A stretch of 21,765 nucleotides of DNA from a bacterium UBA4637 (GCA_002405875.1 DHMR01000121.1:1-21765); one strand, 5' to 3'. Positions 7,180 through 19,828 are shown, numbered from the stretch's first letter. Made by a program: numbers and translations. Notes: generated from the sequence alone by a model not told the origin.

Positions 7180-9171
7180 ATGAGGCTAAACCTAAGTTCA
7201 CAAATTGTACTGAACAAAGTACCTGTTGAGTTCTATAAGCCAAAAACGACTGTAGAATATTCTGAAATCTCCCGCATGGAGAAAATTCATACAGACATCT
7301 TCGCTTCTGTTAACGAAGGTGCCAGTCATATTGCTGATGCCATCGAGAAGGGTATCAAGGCTGCCCAGCATGATGGTAAGTACTACGTGATGGCATTGGG
7401 TACAGGCTCGTCTTTGACTCCTGTCTATGAGGAGCTTATCAAGCGTCATCAGGAGAAGACGTTAAGTTTCCGCAATGTGGTGGTATTCAATTCGTATGAG
7501 TATTATCCATTGCAGAAGGATAGTACGATTCGCTGTATCAATCAGTTGAAGGAGCGTTTCCTGAATCATGTTGACATTGCTGAGCAAAATGTGTTCTCTC
7601 TAGATGGCTTCGTAGCTCAGGATGCTGTCCAGGAGTGCTGTCGCTTATATGAGCAGCGCATCAAGACTTTTGGTGGCTTGGACGTAGCCTTGTTGGGTAT
7701 TGGTAGAATGGGCAACATCGCTGCCAATGAGCCTGGCTCTGGTATTCAATCTGTCACCCGTTTGATTTTGATTGGCAATACTTCTCGTGAGGAGATGGAA
7801 AATAGTGGGAAGACAAAGGAGTCTGTGCCTCCTTGTTCTTTGACCATGGGTATTTCTACCTTGCTTTCTGCCAAGGCAATCTATTTGACAGCATGGGGTG
7901 AAGAGAAGTCTGAAATCATGCAGAAAGTGGTGGAAAGTTCTATTACCGACACTTTGCCAGCCTCATTCCTTCAAACACATCCGAACGCACATGTTGTGCT
8001 TGACTTGAGTGCGGCGGCTCACCTTACCCGCATCGAGCATCCTTGGTTGGTTACCTCTTGCCGCTGGTCCGACAAGTTGGTTCGCTCGGCTTTGGTATGG
8101 CTTTGCCAGAAGATACACAAGCCTATCTTGAAACTCACCAATAAGGACTACAATGAGAATGGATTGAGCGAGCTGTTGGCACTTTATGGTTCTGCCTACA
8201 ATGCCAACATCAAGATATTCAACGATTTGCAACATACGATAACGGGTTGGCCAGGAGGCAAGCCAAATGCGGATGATACGTATCGTCCTGAGCGTGCCAC
8301 CCCATTCCCTAAGCGTGTCATAGTTTTCTCTCCACACCCTGACGATGATGTCATTTCCATGGGAGGCACGATTCGTCGCTTGGTACAGCAGGGACATGAT
8401 TTGCATTTGGCATACGAAACCTCAGGAAATATCGCCGTCGGTGATGAGGAAGTTACGAGATTCATGCACTTTATCAATGGATTCAATCAACTCTTTGCTA
8501 ATTCCAAGGATAGTGTGATCTCTAATAAATACAAGGAAATCAAAGAGTTCTTCGCACACAAGAAGGAAGGCGACTTCGATACAAGAGATATCTTGACCAT
8601 CAAGGGCTTGATTCGTCGTGGCGAGGCTCGTACGGCATGTACTTACAATAAGATTCCTCTTGATCATGTACATTTCCTCGACTTGCCTTTCTATGAGAGT
8701 GGCAAGATAGAGAAACTGCCTATGACCGAAAAGGACGTGGAAATCGTGAGACATCTCTTGCAAGAAGTGAAACCTCACCAAATCTATGTGGCTGGTGATC
8801 TTGCCGACCCTCATGGAACTCACAAGAAATGTACGGATGCTGTGCTTGCAGCCATCGACTTGGAAAAAGAAGCAGGTGCAGAATGGTTGAAGGATTGTCG
8901 TATCTGGATGTATCGTGGTGCTTGGGCTGAATGGGAAATCGAGAATATTGAGATGTGTGTTCCATTGAGCCCGGAGGAATTGCGCGCGAAACGCAATTCT
9001 ATCTTGAAGCATCAGTCACAGATGGAGAGTGCGCCTTTCTTGGGGAATGATGAGCGCTTGTTCTGGCAACGTGCCGAGGACCGCAACAGAGGTACTGCCA
9101 AACTCTATGATGAGTTGGGCCTTGCTTGCTACGAGGCGATGGAAGCTTTCGTGGAGTACAAGCCTCTCTAA
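7180..9171 (+). CDS. Degenerate NagB-like domain fused to PIG-L/LmbE-type deacetylase domain
   Basis: A 663-residue cytoplasmic two-domain protein. Residues about 30-300 match the glucosamine-6-phosphate deaminase fold: GTGSSLTP for the phosphate loop, FRNVVVFNSYEYYPL and LLGIGRMGNIAANEP. Aligned by eye to E. coli NagB, D72 is Y106, D141 is M177 and H143 is N179; only E148 (E184) remains. Deaminase activity is therefore doubtful. Residues about 375-600 are a PIG-L/LmbE metal-dependent deacetylase-like domain: SPHPDDD (H386, D388, D389), GGTIRRLVQQG, RRGEARTA, and DPHGTHKKC (H545, H548) as the far metal ligands, so this half looks intact. Family members act on N-acetylglucosaminyl compounds. 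Bacteroides species carry a protein of this architecture annotated as glucosamine-6-phosphate deaminase-like, so the fusion is a family trait and not a local accident. Lying between a sugar kinase and a hexosaminidase, it may deacetylate or sense an amino-sugar phosphate (inference). Confidence 0.88.
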   Translation: MRLNLSSQIVLNKVPVEFYKPKTTVEYSEISRMEKIHTDIFASVNEGASHIADAIEKGIKAAQHDGKYYVMALGTGSSLTPVYEELIKRHQEKTLSFRNVVVFNSYEYYPLQKDSTIRCINQLKERFLNHVDIAEQNVFSLDGFVAQDAVQECCRLYEQRIKTFGGLDVALLGIGRMGNIAANEPGSGIQSVTRLILIGNTSREEMENSGKTKESVPPCSLTMGISTLLSAKAIYLTAWGEEKSEIMQKVVESSITDTLPASFLQTHPNAHVVLDLSAAAHLTRIEHPWLVTSCRWSDKLVRSALVWLCQKIHKPILKLTNKDYNENGLSELLALYGSAYNANIKIFNDLQHTITGWPGGKPNADDTYRPERATPFPKRVIVFSPHPDDDVISMGGTIRRLVQQGHDLHLAYETSGNIAVGDEEVTRFMHFINGFNQLFANSKDSVISNKYKEIKEFFAHKKEGDFDTRDILTIKGLIRRGEARTACTYNKIPLDHVHFLDLPFYESGKIEKLPMTEKDVEIVRHLLQEVKPHQIYVAGDLADPHGTHKKCTDAVLAAIDLEKEAGAEWLKDCRIWMYRGAWAEWEIENIEMCVPLSPEELRAKRNSILKHQSQMESAPFLGNDERLFWQRAEDRNRGTAKLYDELGLACYEAMEAFVEYKPL

Positions 9172-9213
9172 TCTAATTTGTCTCTTATTACTAACTATTC
9201 AATGATTGATCGC

Positions 9214-11550
9214 ATGAAGAATATCCGTATGATGGTTTCGATGTTGACAATGGTTTCGATGCTGGGGGGAATCCCAGCATCGGCAACCGCTGCCGACATT
9301 GATATTATTCCTGTTCCGATGAAAACCCAGCGCTTGCAAGGCGAGTTTACGTTGCCACAGAAGTTGGTGATTTCTTATAATACCCCAGAGGGCCAAGCGA
9401 TAGCCCAATTCCTGTCAGACAAGCTCAAGGCTTCGACTGGCTATGATGTTTCTACTAGCTCCCGAAAAGGAACTGTTACCATTCAGATTACTCCTTCCTT
9501 GAAAATGGCGGAGGAAGGCTATCGGTTGACCGTGACGACCCATGGGGTGACCATCAAGGCTAAGACAGGCAAGGGAGCTTTTTATGGTATGCAGAGTTTC
9601 CTGCAGTTGTTGCCGGCGGAGATAGAGAGTCCTGCGAAGGTCGCTCATGTGAAATGGGTGGCACAGTGCTGCGACATACAGGATGCTCCTCGTTTTGGCT
9701 ACCGAGGCTTCCACACGGATCCTTGCCGTCATTTCATGTCCGTGGAGGACTTGAAGAAGCAGTTGGATATCATGGCGATGTTTAAAATCAACACCTTGCA
9801 TTTCCATCTGACAGAAGACCAAGGTTGGCGTATCGAAATCAAGAAGTATCCTAAGTTGACCTCCATTGGTGGCTTCCGTACAGAGGGAGATGGTTCTATC
9901 TACGGTGGTTTCTATACCCAGGAACAAATCAAGGATATTGTTGCCTATGCAGCCAAGCGTTATATTACGGTTATTCCTGAAGTGGATCTTCCTGGACACA
10001 TGATGGCTGCGATTGCTGCTTACCCTGAGTTGTCATGTAAGGGAGAGCAATGGACTCCTAGGAGTGTTTGGGGCATCGAGGATATCGTGATGTGCCCTGG
10101 CAAGGAAAAAATGTTCCAGTTCCTGGATGATGTTTTTAAGGAGATGGTTCCTCTTTTCCCTGGTAAATACTTCCATATCGGTGGCGATGAGTGTCCCAAG
10201 GTGAGTTGGAAGAATTGTCCTGATTGTCAAAAACGTATCCAAGATGAGGGACTACAGGGTGATGACAAGCATAGTGCCGAGGAAAAGTTGCAGAGCTATG
10301 TCATTAAGCGTGTGGAAAAGATGTTGGGGAAATATGGCAAGAAGATTATCGGATGGGACGAAATCCTGGAAGGTGGATTAAGCCCGGATGCGACTGTGAT
10401 GTCTTGGCGAGGTACCCAGGGCGGTATCGATGCCGTCCTGCAGAAACATGATGCCATCATGACACCGGGTAGCAATGGATTATATCTCGATTATTATCAG
10501 GGAGATAGTAAGATAGAGCCTGTTACAATCAGCAGTTCTCCTACTTATCTCTCCAAGACTTATAGTTATGACCCCGTACCTGAAAAGTTGAAAAAGCTAG
10601 GCTTGGAGAAGCATATCTTGGGTGTACAGTGTAACAACTGGTCGGAATATATGTATTCCAATGCCAAGAGGGAATATCAGATGTATCCTCGTGCCTTGGC
10701 TTTGGCAGAAATAGCCTGGTCGCCTGTAAACAGGAAAGATTTCAAGGATTTTGCCCGTCGTGTCGATGCCAACTTCGTTCGTTTGGATGAGCATAAGGTT
10801 CGTTATCATATACCTCTGCCTGAGCAGCCTAATGGCTCTTGCGACAAGGTGGTCATCACGAAAGATACAACCGTGACATTTACGACTTCGCGTCCTATCA
10901 AGATGGTTTATACCCTGGATGGAACAACACCTCGGCCTGACTCCCAAGTTTATACGGCCCCTATCCAGGTGAGCGGTAATTCCACCATTAAGATTGCTAC
11001 CGTCTTGCCTTCTGGCAAGATGAGCCGTGTGAGAACCATTTCGGTAGAAAAGCAAGACTATGCGCCGGCTTCCAAGGTTAGTGCTGTAAAACCGGGTTTG
11101 CAGATGAGTCGTGTGAAAGGCAACTATCTGACTGTGGAACAACTCAATTGGACGGATTCCGCATGGCAGAAGTCCACCATCAGTGACTTGAATGAAATGA
11201 AGATCAAGCAACCTGAGGATGCGGCAACACTGCGAGGGCATAACAATTATGCTGCGATTGCCGAAGGTTACATCCAGGTACCAGAGGATGGAGTCTATTA
11301 TCTATCTTCCCGTTTGGATCAGGTTTGGATAGACAACAAACTGATGATAGACAACGGTACGGATGTGAAAGCTAGCACGACCCATGATACTTCTGTGGCT
11401 CTTGCCAAGGGATTGCATCCTGTCAAGGTGGTGTTCCTTGCCAACATTGTCGGTGGATGGCCAGGATGGTGGAATCATCTCTCGATCGAAATGCGAAAAG
11501 ATAATCATGAGAAATTTGAGGCAGTGAAGGGGTCTCAATTCTTTCATTGA
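9214..11550 (+). CDS. GH20 beta-N-acetylhexosaminidase, secreted, with C-terminal PA14-like domain
   Basis: Releases terminal beta-GlcNAc or beta-GalNAc from glycans in the periplasm. Taking ATG 9214 (778 residues) gives a signal peptide MKNIRMMVSML...PASATAA; ATG 9202 is also possible, whereas the TTG at 9178 is unlikely. Numbering from 9214: GH20 N-terminal alpha/beta domain about 28-150; catalytic barrel about 160-515, with FHLTEDQGWRIEI, PEVDLPGH and HIGGDE, where D325-E326 are the substrate-assisted catalytic pair, plus IIGWDEILEGG. A small beta domain follows at about 545-612 (MVYTLDGTTPRPDSQVYTAP, chitobiase C-terminal type). A PA14-like domain occupies about 620-775 (EGYIQVPEDGVYYLSSR, VWIDNKLMIDN, GLHPVKVVF), probably binding sugar. 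It starts 42 bp after the fusion gene and is probably cotranscribed with it. Confidence 0.93.
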   Translation: MKNIRMMVSMLTMVSMLGGIPASATAADIDIIPVPMKTQRLQGEFTLPQKLVISYNTPEGQAIAQFLSDKLKASTGYDVSTSSRKGTVTIQITPSLKMAEEGYRLTVTTHGVTIKAKTGKGAFYGMQSFLQLLPAEIESPAKVAHVKWVAQCCDIQDAPRFGYRGFHTDPCRHFMSVEDLKKQLDIMAMFKINTLHFHLTEDQGWRIEIKKYPKLTSIGGFRTEGDGSIYGGFYTQEQIKDIVAYAAKRYITVIPEVDLPGHMMAAIAAYPELSCKGEQWTPRSVWGIEDIVMCPGKEKMFQFLDDVFKEMVPLFPGKYFHIGGDECPKVSWKNCPDCQKRIQDEGLQGDDKHSAEEKLQSYVIKRVEKMLGKYGKKIIGWDEILEGGLSPDATVMSWRGTQGGIDAVLQKHDAIMTPGSNGLYLDYYQGDSKIEPVTISSSPTYLSKTYSYDPVPEKLKKLGLEKHILGVQCNNWSEYMYSNAKREYQMYPRALALAEIAWSPVNRKDFKDFARRVDANFVRLDEHKVRYHIPLPEQPNGSCDKVVITKDTTVTFTTSRPIKMVYTLDGTTPRPDSQVYTAPIQVSGNSTIKIATVLPSGKMSRVRTISVEKQDYAPASKVSAVKPGLQMSRVKGNYLTVEQLNWTDSAWQKSTISDLNEMKIKQPEDAATLRGHNNYAAIAEGYIQVPEDGVYYLSSRLDQVWIDNKLMIDNGTDVKASTTHDTSVALAKGLHPVKVVFLANIVGGWPGWWNHLSIEMRKDNHEKFEAVKGSQFFH

Positions 11551-11576
11551 TTCATAACCTTTGATTTTAGTAATAG

Positions 11577-14801
<3,225 letters not shown>

Positions 14802-14860
14802 TAAGATAATATCCCTATCATTTAGATTCAATTTTAGTTATAAGAATAGGTTAAAAATCG

Positions 14861-14900
14861 AGCGGCGCTTTTCTGCAGTGATGCAGGAAGCGCCGCTTTT
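14861..14900. terminator. Rho-independent terminator, GH2 / Dxs-like convergent junction
   Basis: A 10-bp G/C-rich stem AGCGGCGCTT (14861-14870) pairs with AAGCGCCGCT (14888-14897). It is extended by CTGCA/TGCAG around a GTGA loop and followed by TTTT. On the minus strand a T-run follows after three bases, so it can serve both converging genes. Confidence 0.88.
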
Positions 14901-14954
14901 CATTGGAAATATGAAGTATTACAATTGAATGTTTCTTTCTCAATTATCTGTGTT

Positions 14955-16700
14955 TTATACTCTAGCTACGATTTGCTCAGGAATCAACTCGTTGTCGGTA
15001 GCCATCTTCTGATAGTCGTATCGGTCGTAGAGTCCTTTCTTGATACCGAAGCAGAGGGTCTTCATGTCGCTGTCTCCATAGAAGCGAGCGATCTTCTCGC
15101 CGAAACCACCTTCCAGAGCACCGTCTTCCAGGGTAATGACCTTCTCATGGTCAGCTTTCAAGCCTTCGAGCATCTCCTCGTCGAGACCGGTGATGAAACG
15201 AGGATTGATGAGGGTGGCATCGATGCCTTTCTGTTCCTTGAGCATGGCAGCCACCTGCTTGCCAAGACCGTAGAAGGCACCGAGGGCTACGATAGCCACC
15301 TTGCTACCCTTGTGAGTCATCTTGAAGTGGTTCAACTCAGAGTAATCCTCGTCGAACTTCTCGTCGCTATGGGTGACTGCCCCGCCTGGCACGCGGATAG
15401 CCACTGGATGCTGAGTCTGCTTGATGCCCCAGCCGAGCATCGCCTTGTACTCCTCCCAACAAGTAGGGGCGAGGTATACGAGGTTAGGGATGTTGCTGAG
15501 CATCGGAATGTCGTAGAAACCGATATGGGTGATGTCGTTCATGCCATACATGGAGGCGCAGAAGAGGTTGATGACAGCAGGGTTGCCATTGATGCAAAGA
15601 TCCTGTGCTATCTGGTCGTAGGTGCGCTGGATGAAGGTACTGTATACATTATATACAGGACGCAAACCACCCTTTGCCATACCCGAAATCATAGCCACGG
15701 CTTGCTCCTCGGCGATGCCTACATCCACGTGCTGTGCACCAGCCTCCTCACGGCGAGCCTTGAAGAATCCTGCCACGGTAGGAGTACCAGAGGTAACTGC
15801 CACCAGGTGCTTGTCTTTCTTCATCTCTTCCAAAAGATATTCTGCCGTCAAGTTGCCGTAATCCTCGCCATTGCCTGGGTTCTTGAGTTTGCCAGTCTCG
15901 ATGTCAAACGGCATGCTCCAATGCCAGGTTTCTTTGTCCTTCTCGGCTGGAGCGTAGCCCTTGCCTTTTTCTGTATGGATATGGATGACGATAGGGTGGT
16001 CGATGTCCTTTACTTCCTCGAAAGTCTTGATGAGCGTCTCCACATCGTTGCCATCGGCTACATACTTGTAGTCCAAGCCCATGGCACGGAAGAGGTTGCA
16101 CTCTGCCTTGCCATTGGTCTCACGGAGAAGTTTCAAGTTCTTGTAGAGACCGCCATGGTTCTCGGCGATACTCATCTCGTTGTCGTTGACCACGATGATG
16201 ATGCCTGTACCTAATTCGCCAGCCTCGTCAAGACCTTCGAGAGCTTCGCCACCACTCAACGAACCATCACCGATAACGACCACGATGTTCTCCTTGGTGC
16301 CCTTGATGTCGCGAGCCTTCTGCAGACCTGTGGCAAGGGAGATGGAGGTAGAGGTGTGACCGAGTTCAAACTGATCGTACTCAGGAGACTCCGCAGGACT
16401 GCTATAGCCTGAGATCTCTTGGAAACGGTTGTTGTCGTAATAGCCAAACGCACGACCTGTTAACATCTTGTGAGGATAACTCTGGTGAGAGACATCGAAG
16501 ACAAACTTATCCTCTGGGCAGTTGAACACATAGTGCATGGCGATGGTGGTTTCCACGATACCGAGGTTAGGACCTACATGGCCACCGATGTTGCTGTCAC
16601 GGTTTAAGATACCGTCACGAATTTCTTTTGCGAGTGTAGGTAACTGCTCGATAGAGAGTGCCTTCACATCCTTGGGTGATTTGATATTTTCTAATAGCAT
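14955..16700 (-). CDS. dxs: 1-deoxy-D-xylulose-5-phosphate synthase-like thiamine diphosphate enzyme (short, divergent form)
   Basis: A 581-residue thiamine-diphosphate enzyme of the Dxs/transketolase family; canonical Dxs is about 620-640 and makes DXP from pyruvate and glyceraldehyde 3-phosphate for isoprenoids and thiamine/pyridoxal. Seen: GGHVGPNLG (H41), DVSHQSYPHK (H72), the TPP/Mg motif GDGSLSGG...NDN (144-174), KGKGYAPAEKD, WHWSMPFD (H260), catalytic E331 in GIAEEQAV, and NVYSTFIQRTYDQ. Departures from canonical Dxs, aligned by eye: the DRxGxVGxDGxTH loop reads FCASMYGMNDITH, giving C381 for the phosphate-binding arginine and N388 for the aspartate, with H392 kept; and the RYPRG motif reads RVPGG (G439). 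This resembles the shorter Dxs-like paralogue found in some anaerobes, so its true substrate is uncertain. It is divergent from mutS and converges on the GH2 gene. Confidence 0.82.
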   Translation of the reverse strand: MLLENIKSPKDVKALSIEQLPTLAKEIRDGILNRDSNIGGHVGPNLGIVETTIAMHYVFNCPEDKFVFDVSHQSYPHKMLTGRAFGYYDNNRFQEISGYSSPAESPEYDQFELGHTSTSISLATGLQKARDIKGTKENIVVVIGDGSLSGGEALEGLDEAGELGTGIIIVVNDNEMSIAENHGGLYKNLKLLRETNGKAECNLFRAMGLDYKYVADGNDVETLIKTFEEVKDIDHPIVIHIHTEKGKGYAPAEKDKETWHWSMPFDIETGKLKNPGNGEDYGNLTAEYLLEEMKKDKHLVAVTSGTPTVAGFFKARREEAGAQHVDVGIAEEQAVAMISGMAKGGLRPVYNVYSTFIQRTYDQIAQDLCINGNPAVINLFCASMYGMNDITHIGFYDIPMLSNIPNLVYLAPTCWEEYKAMLGWGIKQTQHPVAIRVPGGAVTHSDEKFDEDYSELNHFKMTHKGSKVAIVALGAFYGLGKQVAAMLKEQKGIDATLINPRFITGLDEEMLEGLKADHEKVITLEDGALEGGFGEKIARFYGDSDMKTLCFGIKKGLYDRYDYQKMATDNELIPEQIVARV

Positions 16701-16739
16701 GATTATAATAGTTCTATTGTTTGTAACTTCATTTTTTGA

Positions 16740-16760
16740 AAAACTTGAATCTCAAGTTTT
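16740..16760 (-). repeat. Perfect inverted repeat in the Dxs-like gene leader
   Basis: Arms AAAACTTGA and TCAAGTTTT are separated by three bases. The repeat lies just downstream of a candidate -7 box, so it would form a 5'-terminal stem-loop in the mRNA or act as an operator. No U-tract in a position to terminate the dxs-like transcript was seen. Confidence 0.5.
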
Positions 16761-16766
16761 CGGCTG

Positions 16767-16774
16767 CAAAGTTA
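16767..16774 (-). promoter_or_regulatory. Candidate -7 element for the Dxs-like gene
   Basis: TAACTTTG on the minus strand fits TAnnTTTG, but no TTG is found at the expected -33 spacing. The predicted leader to the ATG at 16700 is about 60 nt. Confidence 0.4.
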
Positions 16775-16947
16775 CACATTTTCTAGGAAACTGCGATTAA
16801 CTAGATTACAGATTCATGGAACTGATTTACAGAAGTCGGTGCAAAGGGCATATCGTGCCTGCTTGATAAACTCTAAGATGCCCCAATATTGTTCGGTCGT
16901 GAGATGCAGTTTGGTTCTTAAAAAAACATTAAAAAAGTAGAGGTTCT
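16775..16947. other. Intergenic sequence between divergent Dxs-like gene and mutS
   Basis: Middle part of a 359-bp gene-free gap. I looked for tRNA arms, riboswitch-like folds and small ORFs with a plausible start and found nothing I can support. The flanks hold the two divergent promoter candidates. Confidence 0.5.
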
Positions 16948-16978
16948 TTTGTTATCTCTCTCTTTTTTGTTATTTTTG
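16948..16978 (+). promoter_or_regulatory. Promoter of mutS
   Basis: TTTG (16948-16951), exactly 19 bases, then TATTTTTG (16971-16978). This is a full match to the Bacteroidota -33/-7 consensus, with a leader of about 75 nt to the ATG at 17060. Confidence 0.8.
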
Positions 16979-17059
16979 CAATTCTTGCATATAGTAAGAT
17001 GTGGAAGAGATGTCTTCCCATAATAAACTTAAAAATAAAACGAAAGGGATATAAATATA

Positions 17060-19720
17060 ATGGCAAACGATGCTAAACTTACGCCTATGATGCGGCAATT
17101 CTTCGAGATGAAATCCAAACATCCCGAGGCATTGTTGCTCTTCCGTTGTGGCGACTTCTATGAAACTTATTGCGAAGATGCCATAGAGGCTTCCAAGATT
17201 CTCGGCATTACGCTGACTCGTCGTAACAACGGCGGACAGTCGGGTGCCATCGAGATGGCCGGTTTCCCTCATCATGCGCTCGACACTTACCTGCCTAAAC
17301 TCATCAGAGCCGGCAAGCGTGTGGCTGTATGCGACCAACTGGAAGACCCCAAGAAGAAACGTGCGGAACTAAAAGGTAAGAAGGGACTGAGCCAGATGGA
17401 CAAGATGGTGAAGCGTGGTATCACCGAACTGGTGACACCGGGTGTGGCTATGGGCGATAACGTCTTGAACTACAAGGAGAACAACTTCTTGGCTGCTGTC
17501 CACTTTGGTAAGGCTGCCTGTGGCGTGAGCTTCCTAGACATCTCTACGGGCGAGTTTCTGACAGGAGAAGGTACCCCCGACTATGTGGAGAAGTTGATGG
17601 GAAACTTCCAGCCGAAGGAAGTGCTTTACGATCGTGCCATGAAATCGAAATTCGAACAATGTTTCGGTACTAAATATTGCACCTTTGAGTTGGATGATTG
17701 GGTCTTTACCGAGCAAACCGCCCGCCAGAAGCTCCTTGGTCATTTCAAGACAAAATCCTTGAAGGGATTTGGTGTGGAGCATCTGAAGAACGGTATTATC
17801 GCCAGTGGTGCCATCATGCAATATTTGGAGATAACACAGCATACCCAAATCAATCATATCACGGCTCTTTCTCGTATCGAGGAAGACAAGTTCGTGCGCA
17901 TGGACCGTTTCACCATCCGCAGCTTGGAGCTTGTCGCTCCGATGCAAGAGGATGGCTCGTCGCTTCTCAATGTCGTTGACCGTACGGTGACGGCGATGGG
18001 CGGACGAATGCTTCGCCGTTGGCTCGTCTTTCCTTTGAAGGACGTAAAGCCTATCAACGAGCGCCTCGATATCGTGGAATATTTCTTCAAAGAACCTGAG
18101 TTCAAGCAGTTGATGGACGACCAGTTGCATCGCATCGGCGACTTGGAGCGTATCATCTCCAAGGTAGCCGTAGGCAGGGTCTCTCCTCGTGAGGTGGTGC
18201 AGCTGCAACATGCTTTGGAGGCCATCCAACCGATTAAGGTGGCTTGCCAACATGCCAAGAACGATGCCTTGAAGCGAGTGGGCGAGCAGTTGAACCTCTG
18301 TGAGACCTTGAAAGACCGTATCGCTAAGGAGATTCAGCCCGACCCACCTCAGTTGGTCAACAAGGGCGATGTCATCGCCGATGGATACAATGCCGAGTTG
18401 GACGACCTGCGTTCCATCAGCCGTCATGGAAAGGACTATCTGCTCAAGATACAGGAACGAGAGATTGAGAAGACGGGCATCTCAAGTCTGAAAGTGGGCT
18501 ATAACAATGTGTTTGGTTATTACCTCGAAGTGCGTAATACCTTCAAGGACAAGGTGCCAGAGGATTGGATTCGCAAGCAGACCTTGGCACAGGCTGAGCG
18601 TTATATCACCCAGGAACTGAAGGAATATGAGGAGAAGATATTGGGTGCCGACGAGAAGATACTCATCTTGGAGGCGCAACTCTTCAATGAGTTGATAGCG
18701 TCCATGCAGGAGTACATTCCGCAGATACAAATCAATGCCAACCTCATAGCTCGTATGGATTGTCTCTTGTCCTTTGCCAAGACTTCGGAAGAGAACCGCT
18801 ACGTGCGTCCTGTCATCGATGATTCGCAGGTACTCGACATCAAGCAAGGTCGTCACCCTGTGATAGAGACCCAGTTGCCTTTGGGCGAGCGATACGTACC
18901 AAACAATGTCTTCCTTGACACGGAAAAACAGCAAATTATGATGATTACGGGTCCTAACATGGCGGGTAAGTCGGCTCTCTTGCGCCAAACCGCCCTCATC
19001 GTGCTGTTGGCTCAAGTGGGTTGTTTCGTGCCAGCAGAGAGTGCGAGAGTAGGTTTGGTGGACAAGATTTTCACCCGTGTGGGTGCCAGCGACAACATCT
19101 CGCTTGGTGAGTCTACCTTTATGGTGGAGATGACCGAAGCAGCCAACATATTAAATAATGTGTCGCCCCGCTCGTTGGTTCTCTTCGATGAGTTGGGACG
19201 TGGTACATCTACCTACGATGGTATCTCTATCGCCTGGGCCATCGTGGAATATCTGCATGAGCATAAGAAGGCACAGGCCCGTACGCTCTTTGCCACCCAC
19301 TATCATGAGCTCAACGAGATGGAAAAGAACTTCCCTCGCATCAAGAATTTCAACGTGAGTGTGAAGGAGGTGGATGGCAAGGTCATCTTCCTACGTAAGT
19401 TGGAACCCGGTGGCAGCGAGCATTCCTTTGGTATCCACGTGGCAGAGATTGCTGGTATGCCTCGCAGCATCGTGAAACGAGCCAATGTCATCTTGAAGCA
19501 ATTGGAGGATGACAATGCAGGAGTGGGAGGCGCAGGCAAGCCGAACGTTCAGCACTTGGATGAACCAAAGGATGGAGTGCAACTCAGTTTCTTCCAGCTC
19601 GATGACCCTGTGTTGAGTCAGATACGTGATGAGATACTCGGCTTGGACATCAATAACCTCACACCTGTGGAAGCTCTTAACAAACTCAATGAAATCAAGA
19701 AGATATTGTTGGGTAGGTAA
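17060..19720 (+). CDS. mutS: DNA mismatch repair protein MutS
   Basis: An 886-residue MutS1-type mismatch recognition ATPase. It binds base mismatches and small loops in newly copied DNA and recruits MutL. Seen: the mismatch-binding Phe-x-Glu in GDFYE (F33, E35) within [13 protein letters not shown]; the connector and core/lever domains, with [20 protein letters not shown]; the clamp region about 430-540; and the ATPase domain with Walker A GPNMAGKS (631-638), Walker [15 protein letters not shown] (D710, E711), ATHYHEL and the C-terminal helix-turn-helix region. Length and domain order are normal (E. coli MutS is 853). It has its own strong promoter and is followed by a strong bidirectional terminator, so it appears monocistronic. 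No sign of degeneration. Confidence 0.97.
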   Translation: MANDAKLTPMMRQFFEMKSKHPEALLLFRCGDFYETYCEDAIEASKILGITLTRRNNGGQSGAIEMAGFPHHALDTYLPKLIRAGKRVAVCDQLEDPKKKRAELKGKKGLSQMDKMVKRGITELVTPGVAMGDNVLNYKENNFLAAVHFGKAACGVSFLDISTGEFLTGEGTPDYVEKLMGNFQPKEVLYDRAMKSKFEQCFGTKYCTFELDDWVFTEQTARQKLLGHFKTKSLKGFGVEHLKNGIIASGAIMQYLEITQHTQINHITALSRIEEDKFVRMDRFTIRSLELVAPMQEDGSSLLNVVDRTVTAMGGRMLRRWLVFPLKDVKPINERLDIVEYFFKEPEFKQLMDDQLHRIGDLERIISKVAVGRVSPREVVQLQHALEAIQPIKVACQHAKNDALKRVGEQLNLCETLKDRIAKEIQPDPPQLVNKGDVIADGYNAELDDLRSISRHGKDYLLKIQEREIEKTGISSLKVGYNNVFGYYLEVRNTFKDKVPEDWIRKQTLAQAERYITQELKEYEEKILGADEKILILEAQLFNELIASMQEYIPQIQINANLIARMDCLLSFAKTSEENRYVRPVIDDSQVLDIKQGRHPVIETQLPLGERYVPNNVFLDTEKQQIMMITGPNMAGKSALLRQTALIVLLAQVGCFVPAESARVGLVDKIFTRVGASDNISLGESTFMVEMTEAANILNNVSPRSLVLFDELGRGTSTYDGISIAWAIVEYLHEHKKAQARTLFATHYHELNEMEKNFPRIKNFNVSVKEVDGKVIFLRKLEPGGSEHSFGIHVAEIAGMPRSIVKRANVILKQLEDDNAGVGGAGKPNVQHLDEPKDGVQLSFFQLDDPVLSQIRDEILGLDINNLTPVEALNKLNEIKKILLGR

Positions 19721-19765
19721 GTTATCTTTCCCCTACATCTAGGTGAAGTCTTTGTTCCAAGTCAC

Positions 19766-19828
19766 GAAATATGTATCCCAAGTCTTGAAACATGTATTTT
19801 GTGTCTTGAAATATGTATCCCAAGTCTT
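19766..19828. repeat. Three tandem copies of a 21-bp repeat
   Basis: Units at 19766-19786, 19787-19807 and 19808-19828. Units 1 and 3 are identical, beginning GAAATATGTA and ending AAGTCTT; unit 2 differs in the middle (GAAACATGTATTTTGTG...). A partial copy (CCAAGTCAC) precedes the array. The end of unit 3 forms a small palindrome, TCCCAAG-T-CTTGGGA (19818-19832). It lies in non-coding DNA between mutS and its terminator. Confidence 0.85.

Noticed and set aside
9178..9213. TTG start (9178) or ATG 9202 for the GH20 gene
   Set aside because: ATG 9214 gives the cleanest signal peptide. TTG is unlikely; ATG 9202 cannot be fully excluded.
14925..16214. Long open frame (429 codons) on the plus strand, antisense to the Dxs-like gene
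   Set aside because: It lies wholly opposite a well-conserved coding sequence, has no domain-like composition, and starts in the terminator region; it is a codon-bias shadow.
16780..16950. Small RNA or riboswitch (for example TPP) in the mutS / Dxs-like gap
   Set aside because: No TPP-box motifs or stable multi-stem fold could be recognised by eye.
19766..19828. CRISPR array
   Set aside because: The 21-bp units abut directly with no spacers, and no cas genes are nearby.
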